Source of the DNA: Accumulibacter appositus
Lineage (GTDB): Bacteria > Pseudomonadota > Gammaproteobacteria > Burkholderiales > Rhodocyclaceae
Assembly: GCF_035440685.1 (NCBI RefSeq)
Contig: NZ_DAORMW010000009.1
Length of the DNA stretch: 64,000 nucleotides
Strand: one strand, 5' to 3'
Shown here: piece by piece, positions 27,259-36,544 of the stretch
Position numbering within the stretch: position 1 is the stretch's first letter
Layout: each line of letters opens with the position of its first letter
The notes under the pieces: model-generated
Seen by the model: the letters and a program-made list of their open reading frames with translations, nothing else
What the model was told of the DNA's origin: nothing
Databases searched by the model: none
Translations under genes and position numbers: made by a program

Positions 27259-28632
27259 ATGCTGAAAATATACAACTCGCTGGCGAGGGAAAAACAGGAC
27301 TTTGTGCCGATAAACCCCGGCGAGGCACGCATGTACGTCTGCGGCATGACCGTTTACGACTACTGCCATCTCGGTCATGCCCGCGTCCTGGTCGTCTTTG
27401 ACATCGTGCAACGCTGGCTGCGCGCCAGCGGGCTGCGCGTGACCTACGTTCGCAACATCACCGACATCGATGACAAAATCATCAAACGTGCATTGGAAAA
27501 CAAGCAAAGCATCGCCGAGCTGAGCGAGCACTTCATCACCTTCATGAACGAAGATGCCGCAGCGCTGGGCATCGAGCCGCCGGATCATGAACCCCGCGCC
27601 ACCGCCTACGTGCCACAGATGCTCGACCTGATCGGGCAGCTGGAAAAGAATGGCCTCGCCTACCAGGCAAAGGACGGCGACGTGAACTTTGCGGTGCGCA
27701 AGTTCGCTGGCTACGGCAAGCTTTCGGGAAAGTCACTTGATGACCTGCGGGCGGGCGAACGCGTCGAAGTCGACAGCGCCAAGGGCGACCCGCTCGACTT
27801 CGTTCTCTGGAAACATGCCCGCGAAAACGAGCCTTTCTGGCCTTCGCCGTGGGGCAATGGCCGCCCCGGATGGCATATCGAGTGCTCGGCGATGAGTTCC
27901 GACCTGCTCGGCAAGCACTTCGACATTCACGGGGGCGGCCAGGATCTGCAGTTTCCCCACCACGAGAACGAGATCGCTCAATCCGAAGGCGCGCATGGCT
28001 GCCAGTTTGTGAACTACTGGATGCATAACGGCTTCGTTCGGGTCGCCGAGGAAAAAATGTCGAAATCACTCGGCAATTTTTTCACGATCAGGGAGATCCT
28101 CAAGAAATACGACGCCGAAGTTGTCCGCTTCTTCATCCTGCGCGCCCATTACCGTAGCCCGCTCAACTACTCGGACAGCCATCTCGACGATGCCCGTCAG
28201 GCCCTGTCCCGACTCTATACGGCGCTCAAGAGCGTGGACGCCGAAGCCTCGCCGGTTGACTGGGAGGAGCCGCACGCCTTGCGTTTCACGCAGGCAATGA
28301 ACGACGACTTCAACACCCCAGAAGCCTGCGCGGTGCTGTTCGATCTGGCTGCCGAAGTCAACCGCAGCAGGTCGCCGGCGCTGGCCGGGCAGTTGCGCGC
28401 ACTGGCGGGGCTGCTCGGTCTGCTGACGCGCGATCCACAAGTATTCCTGCAAGCTACACCGAGCAGCGAAACCGAAGCCAGTATCGCGCACGTCGAAGCG
28501 CGCATCGCCGAACGCGTCGCCGCCAAGAAGAACAAGGACTACGCGGCGGCGGATCGCATTCGCGGCGAACTGCTGGCGGCGGGTATCGTCCTCGAAGATA
28601 GCGCCGCCGGAACCACCTGGCGCCGCCAGTAG
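27259..28632 (+). CDS. cysS: Cysteinyl-tRNA synthetase
   Basis: 457 residues from ATG 27259 (MLKIYNSL, the usual start; an in-frame GTG 12 bases upstream is less likely). A class I synthetase with HLGH in CHLGHARVLV, KMSKS in EEKMSKSLGN, and zinc ligands in YVCGMTVYD, HIECSAM and PHHENE. It charges tRNA-Cys. It converges on the substrate-binding protein gene with a 33-bp gap. Confidence 0.96.
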   Translation: MLKIYNSLAREKQDFVPINPGEARMYVCGMTVYDYCHLGHARVLVVFDIVQRWLRASGLRVTYVRNITDIDDKIIKRALENKQSIAELSEHFITFMNEDAAALGIEPPDHEPRATAYVPQMLDLIGQLEKNGLAYQAKDGDVNFAVRKFAGYGKLSGKSLDDLRAGERVEVDSAKGDPLDFVLWKHARENEPFWPSPWGNGRPGWHIECSAMSSDLLGKHFDIHGGGQDLQFPHHENEIAQSEGAHGCQFVNYWMHNGFVRVAEEKMSKSLGNFFTIREILKKYDAEVVRFFILRAHYRSPLNYSDSHLDDARQALSRLYTALKSVDAEASPVDWEEPHALRFTQAMNDDFNTPEACAVLFDLAAEVNRSRSPALAGQLRALAGLLGLLTRDPQVFLQATPSSETEASIAHVEARIAERVAAKKNKDYAAADRIRGELLAAGIVLEDSAAGTTWRRQ

Positions 28633-28665
28633 TCACCGGCGAACGGGCACAACCGAGCAGGAAGA

Positions 28666-29808
28666 TCAACGCATGATGCGTCCGCCTGGCCCGATGACGG
28701 TCAGGTCGACATAACGCGAGCCGCGCCTATCGTTCGCAGAATAGCTGACGCGATACCCACCCAGGTCGAGGTTGTGCATGCTCTCCAAAGCACTGACCAG
28801 CCCTTCGCGAGTCAGCTCCTTGCCCGCCTTGCGGATCGCTTCGACCAGCACTTTGGCCATCGCATAGGCCTCGAAGCCATAGTACGAGGGCTTTGCCTGC
28901 GGACCGATCAGCTTCTGGTACTCGTGCGCCAGCGGCGTCGTATCGCTCCACGGCGAAGGCATGACCTGCGAGATGCCAATGCCGCGCGCCGCCTCACCGA
29001 GCTCCTGGACCAGCAATTCGGCGCCAACCGGGGACAGAGTCATGAATTGTGGCAGCTGATCGGCTTTCCTCATGGCTCGGACGAAAGCGGCCGTGGGTTT
29101 GTAGAGCGTCACCATGATCACCGCCTGCGGGTTCACCCTGACGATCTGCTGCACCGCCTGAGCGACATCGACCGAGTTGCGCTCGACTGTCGCCACCGCG
29201 GTCGGCGTCAGTTGATGCTTATCGAGCGCGCCGACCACGCCCTCGAGACCCGACTTGCCGAAACCGTCATTCTGATACAGGACGGCAATGTTCTCGATGC
29301 CCAGCGAGACCAGATGTTTGACCAAGGCTTCGGTTTCGTTCGCGTAGCTGGCCCGGACGTTGAACATGTAACGATTGTTCGGATTATCCTTTGGCAACTG
29401 GCGGATCGAATCGGCACCGGAAATCGCGCCTACCAGCGGCACGCGGGCGACCCCGAAAGCCTCGTTCATCGCCGCGGTGGTCGCACTCGACCCGTAAGAA
29501 GCGAGCAGGGCAAAAACTTTTTCAGTATTGATCAAGGCCTTGGTATTGGCCACCGCGCGTTCGGTCTCGTAGCCGTCGTCAAGGACACGCAGCGACAACA
29601 TCCTGCCGTTGATGCCGCCGCCCTCATTGATCTGGCGGAAGTAGGTCTGGATGACTCTCTTCATATCCAGTCCGTACGCGCCATTGGGGCCGGAAAATGG
29701 CGCGGTCATGCCGATCAGGATGCCGTTGGCGGTCACCCCTGCCTCACCCGCTGCCACGCAGCCAAAGCAGCTCAACAGAGCGCACAGCAGCGCCTTCGCA
29801 AAGCTCAT
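28666..29808 (-). CDS. Branched-chain amino-acid-type ABC transporter substrate-binding protein
   Basis: 380 residues from ATG 29808, chosen for its GGAGGGGGC leader and because a signal peptide follows at once (FAKALLCALLSCFGCVAAG, possibly lipidated). The mature part is a type I periplasmic binding protein (GMTAPFSGPNGAYG, INEGGGINGR, VFALLASYGSS, GVARVPLVGAISG). LivK/HAAT-family proteins bind amino acids, amides or short acids; the ligand is unknown. No permease or ATPase genes are adjacent, so it is an orphan binding protein, perhaps serving a transporter elsewhere or a sensor. Confidence 0.85.
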   Translation of the reverse strand: MSFAKALLCALLSCFGCVAAGEAGVTANGILIGMTAPFSGPNGAYGLDMKRVIQTYFRQINEGGGINGRMLSLRVLDDGYETERAVANTKALINTEKVFALLASYGSSATTAAMNEAFGVARVPLVGAISGADSIRQLPKDNPNNRYMFNVRASYANETEALVKHLVSLGIENIAVLYQNDGFGKSGLEGVVGALDKHQLTPTAVATVERNSVDVAQAVQQIVRVNPQAVIMVTLYKPTAAFVRAMRKADQLPQFMTLSPVGAELLVQELGEAARGIGISQVMPSPWSDTTPLAHEYQKLIGPQAKPSYYGFEAYAMAKVLVEAIRKAGKELTREGLVSALESMHNLDLGGYRVSYSANDRRGSRYVDLTVIGPGGRIMR

Positions 29809-30032
29809 CCGTTTGCCCCCTCCGCGGTACGCGCTCACGGCCGTCTGTGTGAACCGTTTGACCAAGAAAGCAAGAATGGCAAGAAAAACTGACAGCCGGC
29901 TTACACGGCAGTGGAGGAGGAGGAGGAGAAGACGCGTGGAAAGAAGTCGCTGGGGACTTGCTGAAGGGCGCTGCCGGCCTGCGCCGCACCGCCGCAAGCG
30001 GGCAAACGCAGGCCTGCGCAGCGGAACGGCGC

Positions 30033-31154
30033 TTAGCTCGCCGCGAAGAAGTCGCGGACCCGATCCATCCAGGACTTGGCGCGCGGATTATGACGTCCCG
30101 AGTTTTCCTGACTCGATTCTTCGAGTTCGCGCAGCAACTCTTTTTGACGGTCAGTCAGGTGAACTGGCGTTTCGACAACCACATGACACATCAGGTCCCC
30201 ATGCGCGTGGCTGCGCACGCTCTTGATCCCTTTTCCGCGCAGGCGAAAGACTTTGCCGGATTGCGTTTCCGCAGGAATCCTGACTTTTGCCGCCCCGTCA
30301 AGGGTCGGGATATCGATCTCGCCGCCGAGCGCGGCAGTCGTAAAGCTGATCGGCATTTCACAGTGCAGATCGCTCTGCTCGCGCTGAAATACCGGGTGCG
30401 CCTTGAGGTGAATCTGAACGTAGAGATCCCCCGACGGCCCGCCATTGACGCCGTGTTCGCCCTCGCCAGAGAGCCGTATGCGATCGCCCTCATCAACCCC
30501 GGCCGGGATCTTGACGGCCAGCGTCTTGTGTTGCTTGACACGGCCCGCGCCGTGACACGGAGCGCAGGGATCGGCCACGAAACGACCGGTGCCATGACAC
30601 TTGGGGCAGGTTTGCTGGATCGAGAAAAAGCCTTGCTGCAGGCGAACCTGGCCACTCCCCTGACAGGTCGGGCAGGTCTTCGGCTGCGTACCGGCCTTGG
30701 CGCCGCTCCCTTGACAGGCAGCGCAGACTTCCATGGTCGGAATGCGAATCTTGGTTTCGGTACCAAAGGCCGCTTGCTCGAGGGTGATTTCGAGGTTGTA
30801 GCGCAGGTCTGCGCCGCGATAGATGTTCGAACGACCGCCGCCACCGCGAGCGCCGCCGAAGATCTCATCGAAAATACCGCCAAAAGAATCGGAGAAACCG
30901 CCCGGACCGCCGCCCATGCCCGACTGGGGATCGACCCCGGCGTGACCGTACTGATCGTAGGCCGCGCGCTGTTGGACGTCGGAGAGAATCTCGTAGGCTT
31001 CCTTGGCTTCCTTGAACTGCTCCTCGGCCTTGGGATTATCCGGATTGCGGTCCGGATGGTGTTTCATCGCCAGCTTGCGGTAGGCCTTCTTGATTTCTTC
31101 ATCGGACGCGTCGCGATTGACGCCGAGAATGTCGTAAAAGTCGCGTTTAGCCAT
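30033..31154 (-). CDS. dnaJ: Chaperone DnaJ
   Basis: 373 residues with the full type I layout: J domain with HPDR (MKHHPDRNP), Gly/Phe-rich linker, four CxxCxGxG zinc repeats (CAACQGSG, CPTCQGSG, CPKCHGTG, CAPCHGAG), substrate-binding beta domains and C-terminal dimerisation part. It stimulates DnaK ATPase and delivers clients. It follows dnaK by 66 bp on the same strand. Confidence 0.97.
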   Translation of the reverse strand: MAKRDFYDILGVNRDASDEEIKKAYRKLAMKHHPDRNPDNPKAEEQFKEAKEAYEILSDVQQRAAYDQYGHAGVDPQSGMGGGPGGFSDSFGGIFDEIFGGARGGGGRSNIYRGADLRYNLEITLEQAAFGTETKIRIPTMEVCAACQGSGAKAGTQPKTCPTCQGSGQVRLQQGFFSIQQTCPKCHGTGRFVADPCAPCHGAGRVKQHKTLAVKIPAGVDEGDRIRLSGEGEHGVNGGPSGDLYVQIHLKAHPVFQREQSDLHCEMPISFTTAALGGEIDIPTLDGAAKVRIPAETQSGKVFRLRGKGIKSVRSHAHGDLMCHVVVETPVHLTDRQKELLRELEESSQENSGRHNPRAKSWMDRVRDFFAAS

Positions 31155-31220
31155 CGTTTCTCAAGCATGTTGTGGGACGGAGCGAGGCGCGATTATACGC
31201 CCCGCCCTGCAGCAGGACGC

Positions 31221-33167
31221 TTACTTCTTGTCTTTGACTTCGGTGAACTCGGCATCGACAACGTCGCTGTCGTCCTTTCTCGTATCACCCGCGGACTCGC
31301 CTCCCGGAGCATGCTGCTGCTCCGCCCCGGCAGCACCCGCTTCGGCCTGCTGCTTGGCGTACATCTTCTCGCCAAGTTTTTGTGCCGCCGTGCCAAGGGC
31401 CTCGGTTTTCGCCTTGATGCTCTCGACGTCATCGCCGCGAATCGATTCCTCTGCTTCCTTCATCGCCGCTTCAATGGCCGCCTTCTCGTCATCGGCAAGC
31501 TCCTTGCCGTATTCGGCAAGCGACTTCTTGACCGAATGGATCATGCCGTCGCACTGATTGCGCGCTTCGGCCAATTCGTGCGCCTTACGGTCCTCTTCAG
31601 CGTGCACTTCGGCATCCTGCACCATGCGCTGCACTTCTTCCTCGCTGAGGCCAGAAGAGGCTTGGATCTTGATCTTGTTCTCCTTGCCGGTGGCCTTGTC
31701 CTTGGCCGAGACATGCAGGATGCCGTTGGCGTCGATATCGAAAGTGACTTCGATCTGCGGCATGCCGCGTGGCGCCGGCGGGATGTCCGACAGGTTGAAC
31801 TGTCCCAGGCTCTTGTTGCCGCTGGCCATTTCACGTTCGCCCTGGAGAACGTGAATGGTCACCGCCGACTGCCCATCGTCGGCCGTCGAGAAGACCTGAT
31901 TCGCCTTGGTCGGGATGGTGGTGTTCTTCTTGATCAGCTTGGTCATCACCCCGCCAAGCGTTTCGATCCCCAGCGACAGCGGCGTCACATCGAGCAGCAA
32001 TACGTCCTTGACCTCACCCTGCAGCACGCCGCCCTGAATGGCTGCACCAACGGCGACGGCTTCGTCCGGATTGACGTCGCGACGGGGCTCCTTGCCGAAG
32101 AAGGCCTTCACTTTTTCCTGCACCTTCGGCATCCGCGACTGACCACCGACCAGGATCACGTCGTCGATGTCGCTCATCTTGATGCCGGCATCTTTGAGGG
32201 CGATGCGGCAGGGCTCGATGGTGCGGTCGACGAGTTCGTCCACCAGTGCCTCGAACTTGGCGCGGGTGATCTTCAACGTCAGGTGCTTGGGTCCGGAGCT
32301 GTCAGCGGTGATGTACGGCAGGTTGATTTCCGTCTGCTGGCCCGATGAGAGCTCGATTTTGGCTTTCTCGGCCGCATCCTTGAGGCGCTGCAGCGCGAGG
32401 ACGTCGGCCTTCAGGTTGACACCCGACTCCTTCTTGAACTCTTCGATGATGTAGTCGATGAGGCGTTGGTCGAAGTCTTCGCCACCGAGGAAGGTGTCGC
32501 CGTTGGTGGACAAGACCTCGAACTGGTGCTCACCTTCGACCTGCGCGATTTCGATAATCGAAATGTCGAACGTGCCACCACCAAGGTCATAGACCGCGAT
32601 CTTCTTGTCGCCCTGCTTCTTGTCCATTCCGAAAGCCAGCGCCGCGGCAGTCGGCTCGTTGATGATCCGCTTGACTTCGAGACCCGCGATGCGACCGGCG
32701 TCTTTCGTCGCCTGACGCTGGCTGTCGTTGAAGTAGGCCGGCACGGTGATCACCGCTTCGCTCACTTCCTCGCCGAGATAATCCTCGGCGGTCCTCTTCA
32801 TCTTGCGCAGCACTTCCGCGGAAACCTGCGGCGGGGCGATCTTCTTGCCGCGCACCTCGACCCAAGCGTCGGCGTTGTCCGCCTTGAGAATCTTGAAAGG
32901 CATCAGCGCGATGTCCTTCTGTACCTCCTTCTCTTCGAAGCGGCGACCGATCAGGCGCTTGATGGCGTACAGGGTGTTCTTCGGATTGGTGACTGCCTGC
33001 CGCTTGGCTGGCGCGCCGCAAAGAATTTCGTCATCCTCGGCGTAGGCAACGATCGACGGCGTGGTACGCGCACCTTCAGAGTTTTCAATGACCTTCGGCT
33101 TGCCGTTTTCCATGACGGCAACGCAGGAGTTGGTCGTGCCCAGATCAATGCCGATGATCTTGCCCAT
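31221..33167 (-). CDS. dnaK: Chaperone DnaK (Hsp70)
   Basis: 648 residues. Actin-like ATPase signatures (IGIDLGTTNSCVAV, YDLGGGTFDISI, ILVGGQSRMP), the interdomain linker DVLLLDVTPLSLG, substrate-binding domain and a helical lid with the typical acidic end DVVDAEFTEV. It is the central Hsp70, working with GrpE (upstream) and DnaJ (downstream). A sigma32-like promoter overlapping the grpE 3' end gives it its own heat-shock start. Confidence 0.98.
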   Translation of the reverse strand: MGKIIGIDLGTTNSCVAVMENGKPKVIENSEGARTTPSIVAYAEDDEILCGAPAKRQAVTNPKNTLYAIKRLIGRRFEEKEVQKDIALMPFKILKADNADAWVEVRGKKIAPPQVSAEVLRKMKRTAEDYLGEEVSEAVITVPAYFNDSQRQATKDAGRIAGLEVKRIINEPTAAALAFGMDKKQGDKKIAVYDLGGGTFDISIIEIAQVEGEHQFEVLSTNGDTFLGGEDFDQRLIDYIIEEFKKESGVNLKADVLALQRLKDAAEKAKIELSSGQQTEINLPYITADSSGPKHLTLKITRAKFEALVDELVDRTIEPCRIALKDAGIKMSDIDDVILVGGQSRMPKVQEKVKAFFGKEPRRDVNPDEAVAVGAAIQGGVLQGEVKDVLLLDVTPLSLGIETLGGVMTKLIKKNTTIPTKANQVFSTADDGQSAVTIHVLQGEREMASGNKSLGQFNLSDIPPAPRGMPQIEVTFDIDANGILHVSAKDKATGKENKIKIQASSGLSEEEVQRMVQDAEVHAEEDRKAHELAEARNQCDGMIHSVKKSLAEYGKELADDEKAAIEAAMKEAEESIRGDDVESIKAKTEALGTAAQKLGEKMYAKQQAEAGAAGAEQQHAPGGESAGDTRKDDSDVVDAEFTEVKDKK

Positions 33168-33241
33168 ATCAGAATCCTTTCAGTATTTCGGTAAATTGTG
33201 ACGACATCCGCCCACTGGCTGAATGCCTGGTGACAAGCCCA

Positions 33242-33269
33242 AACTGGGGCTTATCGCAGAAATTTCAAG
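33242..33269 (-). promoter_or_regulatory. Sigma32-like heat-shock promoter upstream of dnaK
   Basis: On the minus strand CTTGAAA (33269-33263) and CCCCAGTT (33249-33242) are separated by 13 bases, close to the RpoH consensus CTTGAA-N13/14-CCCCATNT. It overlaps the last codons of grpE and lies about 75 bases before the dnaK start. A small hairpin (33235-33252) overlaps the -10 end. Confidence 0.55.
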
Positions 33270-33825
33270 CTTTGGCCTTGGCAACGACAACCATTGCCGG
33301 ACGCAAGACGCGGTCCGCCAGCAGATAGCCCTTCTGCAGGACCGTGACCACGGAGTTAGGCTCCTGCTCCGATTCGACGACGCTGATCGCCTGGTGCAGG
33401 TTGGGATCAAACTTCTCGCCGAGCGGGTTGACTTCTTTCAACGCCGATTTCTCGAAAGCGGCGACCAGCTGCTTGAGGGTGACTTCGCTTCCCGCACGCA
33501 AACTGTCGACGCTCTGCGCCTCTGTCGCCAGGGCGATTTCCAGGCTATCCTTAACCGCCAGCAGCTCCCGAGCAAAGCGCTCGATGGCGAACTTGGCGGC
33601 CTTGGCGATATCCTCTTGGGCTCGTCGGCGCACGTTTTCGGTTTCCGCTTTGGCGCGCAACCACGCGTCGTGATGCTCGGCGGCTTTCAGCTCGGCGTCG
33701 CGCAAGGCGTCTTCAAGGCTCGGCGCACGCTCTTCGGCAGGCGCGCTTTCGTCAGTCGCGGCAACGGGCTGCGGCGTTTCAGGGGCTGGATTGCTCTCGT
33801 CAGGCTGTGTGTCGTTTGCTTGCAT
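33265..33825 (-). CDS. grpE: Nucleotide exchange factor GrpE
   Basis: 186 residues from ATG 33825, chosen because GGGAGA precedes it. An acidic, disordered N-terminus leads into a long coiled coil (AELKAAEHHDAWLRAKAETE region with NVRRRAQED) and a beta-wing domain ending VLRPAMVVVAKA. It releases ADP from DnaK. It opens the grpE-dnaK-dnaJ block and has its own sigma32-like promoter. Confidence 0.95.
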   Translation of the reverse strand: MQANDTQPDESNPAPETPQPVAATDESAPAEERAPSLEDALRDAELKAAEHHDAWLRAKAETENVRRRAQEDIAKAAKFAIERFARELLAVKDSLEIALATEAQSVDSLRAGSEVTLKQLVAAFEKSALKEVNPLGEKFDPNLHQAISVVESEQEPNSVVTVLQKGYLLADRVLRPAMVVVAKAKA

Positions 33826-33853
33826 ATATGATCTCCCAGAAAACTGCTGGCAG

Positions 33854-33879
33854 ATTGGGGCGGGTTTTTCGATTTCAAG
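33854..33879 (-). promoter_or_regulatory. Sigma32-like heat-shock promoter upstream of grpE
   Basis: CTTGAAA (33879-33873) and CCCCAAT (33860-33854) on the minus strand are separated by 12 bases, matching the RpoH consensus well. The predicted start lies about 20 bases before the grpE ATG. No CIRCE element (TTAGCACTC-N9-GAGTGCTAA) was found here although hrcA is nearby. Confidence 0.65.
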
Positions 33880-34001
33880 GCTTTTTCTACACCTCAGGTG
33901 GTGGAAGGCCGCCTCAATTCGCGCATAATTGCCCATTCGGCGCTTTGTTGCGCGGCCAGTCCCTCAATTCTCTCTAGTCCGCCACAGGACTCGGTGCTCG
34001 C

Positions 34002-35351
34002 ATGACGGAGAAAATCGGCAAATATCAGATCATTCGCACGCTCGGCAAGGGTGCGACCGCGGTCGTCTATCTGGCCCAGGATCCGGACGCGGACCGTCAG
34101 GTCGCCATCAAGCTGATCCGCTTTGGCAAGGACAGCGCCGCCATGTCACGGCGCTTGCGCAAGATCTTCCAGACCGAGGACGCGATCGGTCGGCGGCTCG
34201 ATCACCCGAACATCGTCAAGGTGTACGACGCCGTCGTCGAGAAGGATCACGCCTACCTGGTCATGGAATTCGTCGACGGCGGCGCGCTCGACCGCTTCTG
34301 TGCGATCAATCGCCTGCTGCCGATGTACCGCGTCATCGGCATCATTTTCAAGTGTTGTCTGGCGCTCGACCACGCCTTCCGCCAGGGCGTCGTCCACCGC
34401 GATATCAAGCCGGCCAACATCCTGCTCGACGCCGACGACAATCCGCGCATTACCGACTTCGGCCTGGGGCTGAACCTGCACAAGGACATGGGCAAGGACT
34501 CGACCTTCGTCATGGGCGTCGGCTCACCCGCCTACATGTCTCCGGAACAGGTCAAGAACTACCCGCTCAATCACAAGACCGACCTCTATTCTCTGGGCGT
34601 CCTGCTTTTTCAGTTGCTCACCGGGCGACTGCCGTTTCGTGCCAACAATCCCGCGACGCTGGTCTACAAGATCGTCAACATGGATTCACCGTCGGTTTGT
34701 GCGCTGAACCCCAACCTGCCGCCCGGCCTTGATGCAATCATCAAGAAATCGCTCGAGAAGGACCTCTACAGCCGCTACCGCAATGGTGCAGCGTTCGCCA
34801 AGGATCTCTCGGCGGTACGCTACCAGATGCTCGATGAAGATCAGACGGAACAGGATCTGACGCACTTCAAAACCCTGCGCAGGCTCGACTTCTTCGTTGA
34901 ATTCGAGGATGTCGAGCTGTGGGAAGTGCTGCGCATCAGCAGATGGCAAGAGATATCGGAAAAAGTCACCCTGATCCGTGAAGGCGACCACCACCGCAAG
35001 TTTGGCGTCATTGTTGACGGCTTCGTCGAAGTATCGACCAACGGGCGGGTCATCTGCCGACTCGGTTCGAGCGACGTGATCGGCGAAATGGCTTTCTTGC
35101 ACCCCACCGACACCCTGCGCCACGCCACGGTGGTCACCCTGGAAAGCACTCTGTTCCTTGAAATCAATAGCGGCGCACTCGAACTGGCTTCGGATGAGCT
35201 GCGCGAGCGCTTCAACAAGGTGCTGCTGACCAAGCTGCTCACCCGCCTGCGCGAGGCCAACAAAGTCCTCGCCAAGCTGGGTCAAACCGCCGTCCAGGGC
35301 AGCCTGTCGGCCTCCTCTCTCGGGCTGACGCCACCGCTCGAATTGCTCTAG
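34002..35351 (+). CDS. Ser/Thr protein kinase with C-terminal cyclic-nucleotide-binding-type domain
   Basis: 449 residues. A Hanks-type kinase (about 8-275) is complete: Gly loop LGKGATAVVY, Lys in VAIKLI, HRDIKPANILL catalytic loop, TDFGLGL, and SPAYMSPEQ. After a linker (LDEDQTEQDLTHF) a cNMP-type beta barrel (about 300-415) has a phosphate-cassette-like segment GEMAFLHPTDTLRHATV with the expected Gly-Glu and Arg positions, then a C-terminal helix. No membrane segment or PASTA repeats. The fusion suggests a kinase controlled by a small ligand or by the barrel acting as an autoinhibitory module; neither is proven. It is divergent from grpE. Confidence 0.88.
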   Translation: MTEKIGKYQIIRTLGKGATAVVYLAQDPDADRQVAIKLIRFGKDSAAMSRRLRKIFQTEDAIGRRLDHPNIVKVYDAVVEKDHAYLVMEFVDGGALDRFCAINRLLPMYRVIGIIFKCCLALDHAFRQGVVHRDIKPANILLDADDNPRITDFGLGLNLHKDMGKDSTFVMGVGSPAYMSPEQVKNYPLNHKTDLYSLGVLLFQLLTGRLPFRANNPATLVYKIVNMDSPSVCALNPNLPPGLDAIIKKSLEKDLYSRYRNGAAFAKDLSAVRYQMLDEDQTEQDLTHFKTLRRLDFFVEFEDVELWEVLRISRWQEISEKVTLIREGDHHRKFGVIVDGFVEVSTNGRVICRLGSSDVIGEMAFLHPTDTLRHATVVTLESTLFLEINSGALELASDELRERFNKVLLTKLLTRLREANKVLAKLGQTAVQGSLSASSLGLTPPLELL

Positions 35352-35365
35352 AGGGCTGGCGAACT

Positions 35366-36427
35366 TCAGACCGTCAGGTCGACCTGCTGCACGGTACCGA
35401 CGCCGCCATCATCCCGCAGGTACAGGCCGCTCGCGCGAATCTGGGCCTGCAACTCATTGGCACTGTTCTTGAGCGCGAACGGACTGTCGACACTGGCCAC
35501 GCTCAGCGCGCCGATACCCGCCTGCGCCAGACCAAGCAGCCGATCCGTACCGCCAGCGTCCTTGCTCCAGATGCGCAACTTCTCGAAAACCTCGTCGCCG
35601 CTGTCGATCCAGCCGTTGCCATCACCGTCGAGCACCGCCAGCTCAGCAAAACCGTCCCCACTACGCGCGCCAAACAGCTCCAGCCCGTTATTGATTTTGC
35701 CGTCACCATTGCGATCAAGCGCCAGAAAGCCACTGCCACGACGCACGAAATTGATCTCCTCGGTGCGACCGTCGGCGTCGAGATCGAAGCTGAAGCGCTG
35801 ACTGCTCAACTGCGCTGCCGTCCCCGCGAAGTTGAGCACCAGCGGGTCCTTGCGGGCGCGCGCATCACCGAACTGGATACTGAGGTCGGACTCGCGATGA
35901 TAGCTGCGGCTCATCTCAAGAGAAATCGAGAACTGGATCTCCTCGCCGGCAGCCGTTCGCACCACGCCCGAGGCCTGAACACTCGTCTGCTCGATTTCGC
36001 TGTAGGCCTCGTGGCGAATGTATTCGGCGACGAAACCAGCCCTGGCCGGGGCGCCCCGCGCGCTGTCCGCTGGCCGCGAACGCTCAGCCTCCACCGGCCC
36101 GGCTGCCGCTGGAGAAGTCAGCTCGCGCGCATCGAGGACGCGCACCTCGCGGCCGGTGAGCATCGCCACCATCGCCCGAATGAGGCGCAGCATCGGGTCT
36201 CTCTCGACCGACTCCAAGCTCTCCTCGATTGCTGTGGCCTCGTTCGACAGCGCCGCCCGGCCGCTGTCGGAAAGCTGAACGTCACTGGCGGCCGCAAGCA
36301 AGCCGGCACCACCCCCGACCAGCGAGCGTCCCGACCCAGGGCTGATGATCATCGACTCACGCAGCTCGTGGCGCTGCAGACTGACGGACGTAGACTGCAG
36401 TTGCAGGCTTGCGCTGGCGATTTCCAT
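35366..36427 (-). CDS. EF-hand-like calcium-binding protein of unknown function
   Basis: 353 residues without signal peptide. The N-terminal half is Ser/Ala-rich with repeated polar stretches, followed by a beta-rich part (EEIQFSISLEMSRSY; PLVLNFAGTAAQ). Two calcium loops follow: DRNGDGKINNGLE and DGDGNGWIDSGDE, both with the DxDxDG pattern and acidic position 12. Proteins of this form occur in proteobacteria as secreted or surface calcium-binding proteins, but I do not recognise a named family. It converges on the kinase gene with 14 bp between stops. Confidence 0.7.
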   Translation of the reverse strand: MEIASASLQLQSTSVSLQRHELRESMIISPGSGRSLVGGGAGLLAAASDVQLSDSGRAALSNEATAIEESLESVERDPMLRLIRAMVAMLTGREVRVLDARELTSPAAAGPVEAERSRPADSARGAPARAGFVAEYIRHEAYSEIEQTSVQASGVVRTAAGEEIQFSISLEMSRSYHRESDLSIQFGDARARKDPLVLNFAGTAAQLSSQRFSFDLDADGRTEEINFVRRGSGFLALDRNGDGKINNGLELFGARSGDGFAELAVLDGDGNGWIDSGDEVFEKLRIWSKDAGGTDRLLGLAQAGIGALSVASVDSPFALKNSANELQAQIRASGLYLRDDGGVGTVQQVDLTV

Positions 36428-36544
36428 TTGCTGATCTCCTTGGCCGGGAAAGACCTACCGATCAGTCGTTAACGACTGCGGACGAGGAGAACTTGATCAA
36501 TGGCGGAAGCTATTTGCGCGGCCCCACCCACGCCGGCGCCTCCC

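Noticed and set aside
29958..32348. A 796-codon open frame on the plus strand across dnaJ and dnaK
   Set aside because: It is antisense to two certain genes, has no recognisable domain, and arises from GC-rich codon use; no ribosome site or family match.
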